DNA of 64,000 nt. Source: Patiria miniata (taxonomy: Eukaryota > Echinodermata > Asteroidea > Valvatida > Asterinidae). Under the pieces are notes generated by a model. The model saw nothing but the letters and a program-made list of their open reading frames with translations, had not been told where the DNA came from and did no database searches. Both the position numbers and the translations under genes were made by a program. Positions within the stretch are counted from its first letter, which is position 1; the number at the start of each line of letters is the position of its first letter. Positions 37,043 to 48,600 of the stretch are shown here, piece by piece. The stretch lies in assembly GCF_015706575.1 (NCBI RefSeq), contig NW_024037063.1:7812927-7876926 (forward strand). The letters run 5' to 3'.

Positions 37043-38438
37043 ACTACTGAGGGCGTTTTCATAAAAATTATGGTCCGTTTCTTACATATGGTTGTATTCT
37101 ATGATGTCCCATCTATCACTTCTGGGATGCTTAGGTGTAATGATGTTCAATTTTCCGAGATATTCTTGAATCTTTCTGGAGCCCATATGCACTCGTGAAA
37201 CGTCTGGTGATGGCAGCCATTTTGAATGTGACAAGAGATGACCTCAAGCTGTGACGTCGCGTTTATGCAAATTGCTTGTCGAGCGAGGGCGCGAGTTGCA
37301 AATGCGACGGCTGTTTCCTGTACCATGCATTTATCGTCTGGGGGCCACATGCACTGATCTCTATTCAGGATCCACGGCACAGGAAACAGCCGTCGCATTT
37401 GCAACTCGCGCCCTCGCTCGACAAGCAATTTGCATAAACGAGATGTCACAGCTCTTGAGGTCATCTCTTGTCACATTCAAAATGGCTGCCATCACCAGAC
37501 GTTTCACGAGTGCATATGGGCTCCAGAAAGATTCAAGAATATCTAGGAAAATTGAACATCATTACACCTAAGCATCCCAGAAGTGGGGGTCAGACAAGTC
37601 GACTGTTGAGAGAACTCGACTCGGGACGAGTCGACCGTTGAGACAACTCGACTGTTGAGACAACTCGACCGTTTGTGCGATGAATGGAAAGACAACTCGA
37701 CCGTTGAGACAAGTCGCCTTGCATGTTTTTGGGCTTAGTTTTGGGGATAGTACCGGGACTTTTGACGGCGGCCAAGTTTTTTTGTTGCATATAACAGAGC
37801 CGATATAGCGCAGCGTGATTGTCCGTTTTTTCCGAGCCTGTGCGCGCATCCCCGGTCAACGTGGCCGTACCGTGCCCGGTGGCATCGTTTTTGTGCCGGG
37901 CCTGTGCGCCCACTTGCATGTCAACTTGTCCGTACTGTGCACGGTGGCATTTTTTTTGTGCCGGGCCTGTGTGCCCACTTGCATGTCAACTTGTCCGTAC
38001 CGTGCACGGTGACATCGTTTTTGCCGGGCCTGTGCGCCCACTTACCGCGATGGTTGACGTGCCGTATGCTGGGCCCGGTCCTCGCGGCCCGCCCGACGAG
38101 CGCGACGGCCACCGGATCGGAGCGCCCTCTGTGCATCGAGTATGCCCGCGCCGCGCCCGGGACCGGTCCTGCCACAGATTTTTGCAACTTTTCCCGCTCC
38201 ACGTGTATACATTTCCATTAAGTCGAGCTGTCTCAACGGTCGAGTTGTCTCGAGTCGAGTTGTCTCAACGGTCGACTTGTCTCAACGGTCGAGTTGTCTC
38301 AACGGTCGACTTGTCCCGAGTCGAGTTGTCTCAACGGTCGACTTGTCTGACATCCCCAGAAGTGATAGATGGGACATCATAGAATACAACCATATGTAAG
38401 AAACGGACCGTAATTTTTATGAAAATGCCCTCAGTAGT
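37043..38438. mobile_element. Inverted-repeat element ACTACTGAGGGC, nested level 2
   Basis: Arms are near identical: ACTACTGAGGGCGTTTTCAT onward through GCTTAGGTGTAATGATGTTC to GACGGCTGTTTCCTGT (37043-37323), and the complement from 37378. The loop is about 55 bp. The right arm is interrupted by the element at 37586-38356. GCGC flanks both ends (37039-37042, 38439-38442). Removing the insert leaves roughly 617 bp, almost all foldback. Confidence 0.78.
37586..38356. mobile_element. 771-bp element with 8-bp target duplication, nested level 3
   Basis: CAGAAGTG is duplicated exactly at 37578-37585 and 38357-38364, and the uninterrupted site survives in the opposite arm of the host element. Ends GGGGTCAGACAAGTCGAC and GTCGACTTGTCTGACATCCC are inverted repeats. 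Subterminal arrays repeat CAACTCGACCGTTGAGACAA-type units. The GC-rich middle has three units of about 75 bp around GCCGGGCCTGTGCGCCCACT. An 8-bp duplication suits hAT- or P-like elements; there is no transposase. Confidence 0.85.
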
Positions 38439-38639
38439 GCGCGGGGCATCAGGTCAACTCGGACCCATGCCAAGTCGGACCCATGCCAAGTCGGACCCAC
38501 GCCAACTCGGACCCACGCCAACTCGGACCCACTACCAACTCAGACCCACTACCAACTCGGACCCACTACCAACTCGGACCCAAGACCAACTCGGACCCAA
38601 GACCAACTGGGACCCATGACCAACTCGGACCCAACAATG

Positions 38640-40528
38640 ACTTAATCATTAGTTTCAGAGATTATATTTATAGATCATCTTAATGTTACAGTGCTTATAG
38701 TGAAGATATTCTGTAATTATATTGGTCAGAATGGGGCTTTTAGTTTTGTTGTTTGATCATACTACGTTGACTTTGCTCTCTATAACTCATTCACATGAAG
38801 AAATGGATATCTATGTGCAATGTTTTCCTTTTTCATCTGCTTTTTCTGTGTGTGCCAAATAATATAAACCAAATTAAATCACACCCAATGAAGGATTTCA
38901 ATATGTCACAGAAAGGTAATCATCAAGTTAAGGAAATTAGGAATGCAGTTCGAAAATGTCAAACACAATGCATGCAGTAACATTGATCTGTCAATCATTC
39001 TCCCCCATTCATAGCGCTGCGCACCAGCGCCAAGAGATTAATCTTCGCGGATGAACCAACGCGCGGTCCCCGGTTCACACAAACAGCGGCAAGTTCATTC
39101 AGCAGTATCGGCACCCCTTGATCAGTTCAGTGAAGCGGGTAAAAAGGTTACCACTGCGAAGATCGAAGTGAATGAAAGATAATTCCTAATTAGAAAGACT
39201 AATCTGACTCAGGAACATTCAACCAATTCACATGCTGGCCTTGAAGTTTGTGGTTTTTTATACGACATTGTTTAATCTTTCATACTTTTTTATAAATATA
39301 TTATGGAACCCGACATGTATTTCCAAGCTCTATCGATTACCCGAAAAAATTCAGAATTTGACTTTTTATACTTCATTTATTATGGAACCTTCGTTTTCAT
39401 TGAAGTGTATGCCAAGATGTTTATTTATTATTTTTTTTAATAGAACGCTTTTTAATTTTAATTATTTTTGGGTACTTGGAAATGGCACGTTTATACGTTT
39501 ATACTCCTGTCATTTAATAATAATATTTTTTTACCCATTTAGGCAGTTAATTTCATTTAATTATATATTTAAATTCACTTACTTTGTTTTCTGGTATAAG
39601 CATATTACACATTTTGTTCAGTGAGGAAGTTATTAATTTGAAATAGGCCTTTCATTTCATGTAATTGTTTTTTTTTAATAGTATTTTTTTACGATTCTGT
39701 TTAACCTTTTATACTTTTTTGATTATCTTTTTCCCCCATGGAACATCATAGTCGAACATACAGGCAGCTACCTGTAAGGCCTTGAAGGATAATCTTCCCA
39801 GAGCTCCAATACTCCTTTTTGTGGGTATTTAATAAGTTGATCTTTTTTTTAGTTCACATGCTGGTTTTTTTTTTACGAATCTGTGTAACTTTTTATATTT
39901 TTTTTATTAACCTTTTTTGTTCAATATGGAACCTTCATTTTTCTTGCAGTGTATGCAGTGGTGTTTATGTGGTTTCTTTTTTTAAATACATACATTGTGT
40001 ACATGTAGAGATTAGAAAAGACTTTGTTTTTATACCTTATTTATTTTATTTAATGGCTTATAATGTTTACTTATATTTATTGAATTAATAATGTCATGTT
40101 TGAAAGTGTTTATGTTTCAATGTCATACTTTCCAATTTTATTTTTCTATGAAGATCTGTTCTGAATTTATGTGGTTTGAATTAAAAATGAAATAAATTGC
40201 TGTTAAATTGAGCAAGATGGCGTGAACGATGTCAAATATGAAAATGAATAATTAGTTAAACTTTAATTTTAATTACTTTTGGTTAAAGCGCAATATGTTT
40301 CAATGGAAACAAATAATAAAAATAAATAATTAATTACACTTGAAAAAGCGCATTTCAAAATAGCATTTCAATGCGCTTTACAACGACAAACTGCTGCAAT
40401 ACAGATATTTCACCTGACAACTACAATGAAAATTTATACTTAACAGCATCACTGTATTAACAGATGATAAGTGGACAAACTTTATGAAATTGTCGAATGA
40501 TTGAAAACGCTGTCAAATGATTGTAAAC
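38640..40528. other. AT-rich interior of the large foldback
   Basis: T-rich on the plus strand, with diverged internal repeats of a TTTATACTTTTTT..ATGGAACC motif (near 39290, 39370, 39710, 39890). A short CpG-rich insert lies near 39010-39170. ORFs here are hydrophobic only because of T-richness; no transposase or host exon was recognised. Confidence 0.5.
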
Positions 40529-40943
40529 GATGGGTCCGAGTTGGTAGTGGGTCCGAGTTGGTAGTGGGTCCGAGTTGGTAGTGGGTCCGAGTTGGTAGTG
40601 GGTCCGAGTTGGCATGGGTCCGAGTTGGCATGGGTCCGACTTGGCTTGGGTCCGACTTGGTTTGGGTCCGAGTTGGATCGAAACCGTGCGCGGTACCACG
40701 GTGTGTGGCCAGAGGTTCAGCGCAGTATACCGCGGCCACACTAGTGGGGCTAACCCCCCGGAAAGCCAAGCATGCCAAGGGACTGGAGTCCACCTTAGCC
40801 CAGGTTGGAGGAAGTCTTCATTGCATTACGACTAACGTCCAGGACGAGAATTCTCTACATAAGACCACCCAAAATTTAGACCAGATTTTTGTTACGTTTT
40901 ACCTCGTTACAGAAGCTTATTTCATGCCTACATTTTCTATGTG

Positions 40944-41612
40944 TCCTTACCTATTGGGTCGCTGGGTTCAGGAATTCCATATGTGATGCTGACCAACATT
41001 AATCAGGAAAATAAACTCTAAAGCAGCGTTAAACTTGTACGTGTTTGTAGTCTCTTTTCATCAGTTTATTCCCAGAGTCATACGTCATGTACAATGTACG
41101 TGCGTACGAAAGCGCGCACACACGCTAGTAGCGCCCTCATTTGTTTAGTTTTGGTTGGAACCGTGACGTCACTCCAGCCAACCGATGTCACGAAAACGCT
41201 CAACCAATGAGTGAATGACCAAAGCCGAAACGTGTTTCTGGTAACTGGCGCGAAAACACGCTCGGTCATCATGGTCATTGCCTTCAAGTAAGTGCGCGTG
41301 CGTATGAGGGTGGTTACTAAGCAAATCGCGCGTGCGCACTGCATATTCATGCTGCATAGTCTGGCCCCCGGACCAGATGTGATATGAGCGTCGAGAATAA
41401 TTGTCCGGTCTAGGGATCCAGACTACATGCTGCACAGACGTACATCATGTACGACTAGAATAGACTCGGCGGTGAGAAACTGATGAAAAGAGTCTACAAA
41501 CACGTACAAGTTTAACGTTGCTTATCGAGTTTATTTTCCAGATTAAGGTCGGTCAGCATCGCATATGGAATTCTGAACCCAGCGGCCCAATAGATAAGGA
41601 CACATAGAATAC
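40944..41612. repeat. Inverted repeat flanking a CRE/CpG-containing block
   Basis: Arms 40944-41078 (TTCTATGTGTCCTTACCTAT to CATCAGTTTATTCCCAGAGTC) and 41463-41612 are inverse copies. The roughly 380-bp centre has GTGACGTCACT, CCAAT-containing words and many CpG. It could be a transposon interior carrying promoter-like motifs; no TSS evidence is visible. Confidence 0.65.
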
Positions 41613-41746
41613 TACGACATAGAATACTACGACGGTTTTACTACGAAACCGCCCGGTTTTGAGCACTTCATACCCTGGACTCCCTCCGTTACGTAGCGTA
41701 GGGAGGAAAGGGAGTCCACCGGGCTAGAGTCCACCTGGTCCTGGGC

Positions 41747-42209
41747 TAGCCCCATAAATGTGGCCTATTTACTGGACTGCCTCCAAACATAGGCCACACA
41801 TCCACATGTACAAAAATCGTGTCGACGGAGCCAAATTTTGATTTTCACATTTAGGCTTAGTTTGTAGGGTTTTTTTGCTTTAGAAGCATACTCACCCTCT
41901 TTACAGGCTAATCAGAAAGTGCTGCCTTTTTCAGATGTCTAATTTTTGTGAAATTTCATGTTGAAATTTTGATACGCAAACGTGTAAAAATGAATCTGGA
42001 AATTTCACGAAAAATATACATCTGAAAAAGGCAGCACTTTCTGATTAGCCTATAAAGAGGGTGAGTATGCTTCTAAAGCAAAAAAAACCTACAAACTAAG
42101 CCTAAATGTGAAAATCAAAATTTGGCTCCGTCGACACGATTTTTGTACATGTGGATGTGTGGCCTATGTTTGGAGGCAGTCCAGTAAATAGGCCACATTT
42201 ATGGGGCTA
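41747..42209. mobile_element. 463-bp TAGCCCCATAAATG foldback with 9-bp duplication
   Basis: Almost entirely a near-perfect hairpin: TAGCCCCATAAATGTGGCCT at left and the complement ending GGGGCTA at right, around a small centre (ATACGCAAACGTG). GTCCTGGGC is duplicated exactly at 41738-41746 and 42210-42218. It lies about 280 bp upstream of the GPKOW start codon. Confidence 0.9.
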
Positions 42210-42495
42210 GTCCTGGGCTAGGAGCAAAAGGTGTTCTCGCGTGGCCCTGCATTCCTTTTTAAAGCTCCATGGGTGCTCTATCTTTCCGAGAGGAATTTAC
42301 GTTTCGCTGGTTACAAATTATCCAACACGAAGAACCTACCGAGTGTGAAAACTGGGTATGCAACAAGAAGAATAACCACCAGAGATCTCCAACTGGGGGA
42401 AGCCATGTTGAAAGAGGACACGTAGGCAAAGGTCAAACGATGATGGCGCCCTCAGTTGGTTGGACAGAGACTAGACATCGATGCTGAAAACGAAG

Positions 42496-42659
42496 ATGGC
42501 TGAGCAAGAAGAACTAGAAACGGGAAAAATTTCTTTTGGCTTTACAAAGAAAAAAAAGTCCAATCTGTTGGAAACAAATGTACGTGAGCAGAGTACACTC
42601 GGTGGAAAAGGGGCAGAAACTGATTTCGTTCACGCCTTGGAGGGAAAAGAAGTGAAAAG
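42496..42659 (+). CDS. GPKOW: GPKOW exon 1
   Basis: MAEQEELETGKISFGFTKKK followed by FVHALEGKEVK; the FGFT motif and a D/E-F-[LV]-xx-EG-E block match vertebrate GPKOW. Donor AAAAG|GTATCC, phase 2. An upstream in-frame ATG at 42481 would add five residues. Confidence 0.9.
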
Positions 42660-45600
42660 GTATCCTCGATCCTCCTAAAGTCCTATTTCTGCGCAGACAT
42701 GGCAGATGCATAGCTGGAGTTACCCAGCCCTGAGTTTTATCATTGGGTTGTCATCTAGGGCTGGAGCGCATTTTTCTCAAAACTTGTAGTATTTGCAAAA
42801 AAAATTTGGAAAATGTTCAATTTTGTCCCCGTTACACACTAATTGCAACTGCAACTCACCCCAAACTTGCCTGGAATAACCATTACACAGGTCCTTGAAG
42901 TAAAAAACGATCCACGATGAAGATTCAGCCTACAATTGCAGTGAAAACGGGAGGAATAACCGCTAACTTGACAACCTTGCTGGATTGGCCAGGACCGCTA
43001 TTGGTTTGTGCACAAAAAAAATTGTGTACAATGAATGGCGGTCGATTAACAGGCACAGAGAGCGATCGCTGCGCGCTGTCAACTACTCGGTTTTGCCGGC
43101 TGCGCTGGCTGTTGGCGCGTGACGTCACGCGGAAGCGTAACACCCGATGACTGTTTCATGCACTATTGGTTGCGGTTCCAGTACCAAAGCTGTGATGCGA
43201 GTGGTAAACCTTATACTAGTGCATGAAACAGTCATCGGGTGTTACGCTTCCGCGTGACGTCACGCGCCAACAGCCAGCGCAGCCGGCAAAACGAGTAGTT
43301 GACAGCGATCGCTCCTCTGTGCCTGTTAATCGACCGCCATTCATTGTACACAATTTTTTTTGTGCACAAACCAATAGCGGTCCTGGCCAATCCAGCAAGG
43401 TTGTCAAGTTAGCGGTTATTCCTCCTGTTTTCACTGCAATTGTAGGCCGAATCTTCATCGTGGATCGTTTTTTACTTCAAGGACCTGTGTAATGGTTATT
43501 CCAGGCAAGTTTGGGGTGAGTTGCAGTTGCAATTAGTGTGTAACGGGGACAAAATTGAACATTTTCCAAATTTTTTTTGCAAATACTACAAGTTTTGAGA
43601 AAAATGCGCTCCAGCCCTAGATGACAACCCAATGATAAAACTCAGGGCTGGGTAACTCCAGCTAGCAGATGCAGATAAAGCGCGCCTGGTCATGCTGGTA
43701 CGTAGCCCCATAAATGTGGCCTATTTTACTGGACTGCCTCCGTAAACATAGGCCACACATCCACATGTACAAAAACGTGTCGATTTTGCCAAATTTTGAT
43801 TTTCACATTTAGGCTTACTTTGTAGGTTTTTTTTGCTTTAGAAGCATACTCACCTGCTCACCCTCTTTATTATACTATAATTATAAAGAGGGTGAGTATG
43901 CTTCTAAAGCAAAAAAAACCTACAAAGTAAGCCTAAATGTGAAAATCAAAATTTTTTATAGGCTAATCAGAAAGTGCTGCCTTTTTCAGATGTATATTTT
44001 TCGTGAAATTTCCAGATTCATTTTTACACGTTTGCGTATCAAAATTTCAACATGAAATTTCACAAAAATTAGACATCTGAAAAAGGCAGCACTTTCTGAC
44101 TAACCTATAAAGAGGGTGAGTATGCTTCTAAAGCAAAAAAATCCTACAAACTAAGCCTAAATGTGAAAATCAAAATTTGGCAAAGCCGACACGATTTTTG
44201 AACATGTGGATGTGTGGCCTATGTTTACGGAGGCAGTCCAGTAAATAGGCCACATTTACGGGGCTAGCTGGTACGTAGCCCGACTGCGTCTGGCCGTACT
44301 ACTATCGCACAGAGCTTGCGATAGTACTGTACAGCCAGACGCAGTCGGGCTAGCTGGTACGGTGCTGGGCTTTGCACGGTCTAGTACTCATGTCGAGCGC
44401 AATTTGAGTCCTCCGCGCAGGTTTAAACTTGCACGTGCATTAATTTCCTTGCTACAAATTGCGCACGCAAGTTTGGAGTAATTGCAGAATACCCCGCCAC
44501 TCGGAAATACACCCCTAAATTCTCTGGCTACGAGGTCGTTGGAATCACTGGAAAAGAAACAATTCAAGTCCATGCCAGCTACGCGGATACTGAGTGGGGA
44601 TCCATTATTTGAGAACGAATTAAGCAACACAAAAGGAATGGGAGTTGCTGAACACGGAGTGGGAGTCCCCTTGATGCTTGAGAACGAAGCAACACAAAAG
44701 GAATGGGAGTTGCTGAAAAAATTCTAAGTTGAAACCAACTACCCTGTTGGCGGCTACGCGGTTACGAAGTGAGAGTGCAATGGAGCATGACGCATAGTAC
44801 ATACAAGTAGCGCTGAGATGTTTATTGAGGTCAACCAACCGTGACCTCGTAGCCGGCTACGAGGTGGATAGATCGAGTGGCGGGGTATTCTGCAATTGTG
44901 CCGCAAGTTTAAACTTGTGCGCTACATAGATTTTTCCCATGCATGCCAAAGCCGCCAAACTAATTTTTTTACTGGTAAACTCATGCAGATTATGTAACAT
45001 TATTTTTAAAAGCAAGCAGATTTTTTTCCAATTAATAGCACCACTGTGCTTCGTGAGACAATGCCTTAATGCCTTTTTTGGGTAATCCTTACTTTTAGGA
45101 CCCTGTTCCTATATAGGAAGTGAAAGACTCACCAAAACAGTTGACTAAATGACACTCAAAATTGACATTCTGATATTTCTTGACACATCTGAACAATTGG
45201 CAATGACACCTTCTTGAATATCAGCAGGTTTAATTTTGTGGAAAGAGGGCAGGGCTTTGATTTATGAGGGAAATTAAGGGGTAAAAGAGGACAATGACAA
45301 CCAGAAAACAAACTCAAAAACCAAGATGGCAAACGTGAAAGCTAGATGCAATGAAAGCTCGATGCTGATTGGCTGATAAAAAATAAACGTCTTATTAATT
45401 TTTTTAGCAGCCAATCAGCATCGGGCTTTCATTATGTAGGGCTTTCACTCGTGTTGTGAGAACTACAACATGCACGTCTGACTGCAAAAAAAGGTAGGAA
45501 AGTCGCATTTTCTTTGAAAGTGCTTTCAAAATTACAACTAACATGAGTTAATATGAAGAAAAAAGACAAAAAAGTCACTTTTGGTACTTGACATTCATCT

Positions 45601-48600
45601 GCAAAAGTCAATTTTGAACAGAACTCGTAAAAATAAGAGGTGTCCTAACGGCTAAAGATAATGATTACCCTTTTTTTGAACATTTTATTTACAGTATTAT
45701 GCTAATGAGGTTGACTGTGTGGGTTCAGAGATAAGGGGTGGTTATGTGAACAATTTATGCACTTTCATGATGTGTATTGTTGTTTTTGACTCATTTGGAG
45801 TTTTGTTAAATAAACAACATATTTATTCATTAATTCAAATTAATTAAATTAATTACTAAATTAAATTAATTAATTAAATCATTAATAAATGTATTTACTT
45901 TTTAAAATAATTACCATTTTATATGCATAGCATGTTTAAGTTAAAGCACGTAAAAATTAATATGAATTATTTAGCCTGCAAGTAAAATAATTGTTTAAAG
46001 TAATAAATTAAATTAATTAATTAAATTAGTAATGAGTTCATTAATTTTTTTTCAAATTATGCATTTTTGAAGTGTACACAGCGCTCGAAATGTTATGCAA
46101 AGTATTTTTAAAAACAAAATGAAATATTGTACCGTCCAATTAATTAATTGCTATATTAATAAAATTAGTATTTTTTTAAGAATAAGTACTATTTTTTTAA
46201 TTGTGCAGTACATGTAATATAATTTAAAGCACTTAAAAAATAATGTTAATGATTACTATAACGTCAAAAATCTTGAACAATTGAAGGGATGATAATCATT
46301 CTTTTACGTTAACAATGGGTTACCCCTAGGAAATTATGATTTATTTACATTTAAGAAAAACGCTAATTAGTTTTACATATGCAAGGCAAAAAACCTTGAA
46401 GCTTGTCTCCATTTTCGAACAACTTCAGTACTCTCTCCAAGCAATCACCGTGCTAATTGATTGCTTGCCTGGTCCCCTTCCCGCCCCGCCCCCGCCCCCT
46501 AAAAAACTTCTCTGATAAGCACTGCTAAATCTCAATGTTTCTTTTCATTGACGCTAATTGAATTCCTCTCTTTATTTATTTATTTGTTTGTTCATTAATT
46601 TATTCCATTATTTATTAATTTATTTCTCCATGTACCTGTACTTGTGTTTCGAACATTTGTTTTTCTTCATCAATGAAAATCCCACCCGCAAGGTTCTCAA
46701 ATTGCGATCACCTTTGCGCAAGTTGTAACGTGCGCACGCAAATTAAAATGGCGCGGTGTAATTTGCGTGCTTCGGGAGTCCCTCGCGCAAGTTTAAACTT
46801 GCGTGCGCAAGTTTAAACTTGCACAGGGGGCTCAAATTGCACTCGACACTACTACTAGTACTAGCCCCATAAATGTGGCCGATATACTGGACTACCTCCG
46901 TAAATCGGTCCCACTAAAATGTGTCAACAAGCGTCAACAAGCATCAACTGGTGTCAGCAAACTTCAATGGTCATCAACCCAGCGTCAACAAATTTTGTAA
47001 AAGTTTTGGAAAATCAAAAACAGCTTTAGAAATGGCAACAAAGAACACCTTCAGCATATAAATTAACGTAAAAATTCTTTCAAAAATTGTTTTTTTCAAT
47101 GCGAAACGTACCACGATTCTGTCGAGTTTGTGTTGGCCGCCAGTTTGTTTACGTGAAGCTAGCCGTACTTCGCATGCTTGAATTGTACAGAGCCATACTA
47201 CGCATGCACAAAGTGTACAGCGCCATCCAAACAAGATGGCCTGACCGCAGACATATAAATGCATAGACTACCAGTTGTGCACGTAAAACCGAGATTTGAA
47301 AAAGTATGGGCAAATGCTTGTTGACAGCGCACGCATCCAAACAAGATGGCGGCCAACACTAATCGACAAACTCGTCGTACATTTCACGTTTTAAATAATT
47401 TTAACCTTAATTGATATGCAGAAGATGTTCTTTATTGCTTTTTCTACCATACATGTATAAAGCTACTTTTAACGTTCAAAAGCATATACAAAATTTGTTG
47501 ATGCTTGTTGACGACCGTTGATGCTTGTTGATGCTTTTTGACACTTGTTGACGCATTTTAGTAGGACCCCTGTAAATAAAGGCCACACTTCCACCATGTA
47601 CAAAAACATGTAGAAGTTTGTCAAATTTTGATTCTCAAATTAGGTTTAGTTTGTAGTTTATTTTTGCTTTAGAAGCATACTCAATAGGCTAATCAGAAAG
47701 TGCTGCTTTTTGGCGATCGTGAAGTGCCCCTGTTCTGTTTTGATCAAATTATAGTGAAAAATGTTTTTTTATTGCTCAAAAATCACCTTTACAATCAAAA
47801 GCAGACTTTTCTCAATTCTAATGATGCCCGTTTTGCAATTCTGAACAGATTCTTGGGGTAGAAATCACGATTTTCCTGCGCGGTTTGTGCCTTGCGATTC
47901 AGCGCGCCGTGCATGCTCACGGTACATCGCGCGGTAATCGCCATCTTTATTTTCGGGTCGCGTGTTGTCGCCACGCTGTCATTGTCATGTTACCCCCAAA
48001 TTTCCCTCAAAAAATCAAAACCCTGCCCTCTATCTATGACATACCTGTTTATTGAGAATGTCGCCAACTAGTTTGGTAGGTCCAATAATTTTAAAGTGGA
48101 TTTTGTTCCCTTAGGAACCGGGCCCTACACTGCATGATCGCCGCCTTTTTTCAGATGTCTATTTTTCGTGAAATTTCCAGATTCGTTTGCACACGTTTGC
48201 ATATCAAAATTTCAACATAACATTTCACGAAAATTAGACATCTGAAAAAGGCAGCACTTTCTGATTAGCCTATACAGAGGGTGAGTATGCTTCTAAAGCA
48301 ATAATAAACTACAAAGAAGCCTAAATGTGAAAATCAGAACTTGACAAAGTTTGACATGTTTTGGTACATGGTGCAAGTGTGGCCTTTATTTACGAAGGTA
48401 GTCAAGTAAATTGGGCACATTGATGGGTCTATGCACGGTCCTACTTACTAAAATGCGTCAACAAGCGTCAACTGGGGTCAACAAGCGTCAACGGTCATCA
48501 ACCCAGCGTCAACGGTCATCAACCCAGCGTCAACAAATTTTGTAGAAGTTTTGGAACATCAAACACAGCATTATATGGTAGAAATACATGTAGCAACTAA

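Larger units (their letters stand above)
36978..40752. mobile_element. Large composite foldback, TAGCCCCACTAGTG termini
   Basis: Outer inverted ends of about 60 bp: TAGCCCCACTAGTGTAGCCG onward at left, and its complement ending CACTAGTGGGGCTA at right. Inside the ends lie opposed minisatellites of ACTCGGACCC-type units (38450-38635) and the inverse GGGTCCGAGTTGGTAGT units (40529-40680). These flank an AT-rich interior (38640-40528) with no recognisable gene. Elements at 37043 and 37586 are nested in the left arm. The 9-bp flanks do not match, so recombination or decay is likely. Confidence 0.75.
46862..48431. mobile_element. TAGCCCCATAAATG foldback, third copy, interrupted twice
   Basis: Left arm TAGCCCCATAAATGTGGCCG, right arm ending GGGCACATTGATGGGTCTA, core TTCAGATGTCTATTTTTCGTG. 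Split by 46907-47568 and 47712-48142. Its right flank TGCACGGTC (48432-48440) reappears at 44373-44381, implying that the 44385-46860 element entered at its left end later. Confidence 0.75.

Noticed and set aside
37147..37571. Mirror ORFs on both strands sharing MTSRLCKLLVERG
   Set aside because: Exact consequence of the inverted repeat; no known family.
36499..38382. Long overlapping ORFs of 90-187 codons on both strands
   Set aside because: They arise from palindromic, GC-rich repeat arrays (SSCLNGR, TVELSQR units) and are mirrored on the opposite strand.
38419..38683. ORF of THANSDPRQLGPT-type repeats
   Set aside because: Translation of the GGACCC minisatellite; the inverse array at 40.5 kb gives the same peptide on the other strand.
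39232..40088. Hydrophobic ORFs of 89-130 codons suggesting membrane proteins
   Set aside because: Phe/Leu/Ile content follows from T-rich DNA in the interior of a foldback; no start context or family match.
42231..42487. Two overlapping ORFs just upstream of the GPKOW start
   Set aside because: Neither resembles a known protein and both end at or before the GPKOW start region; more likely 5' UTR or promoter.
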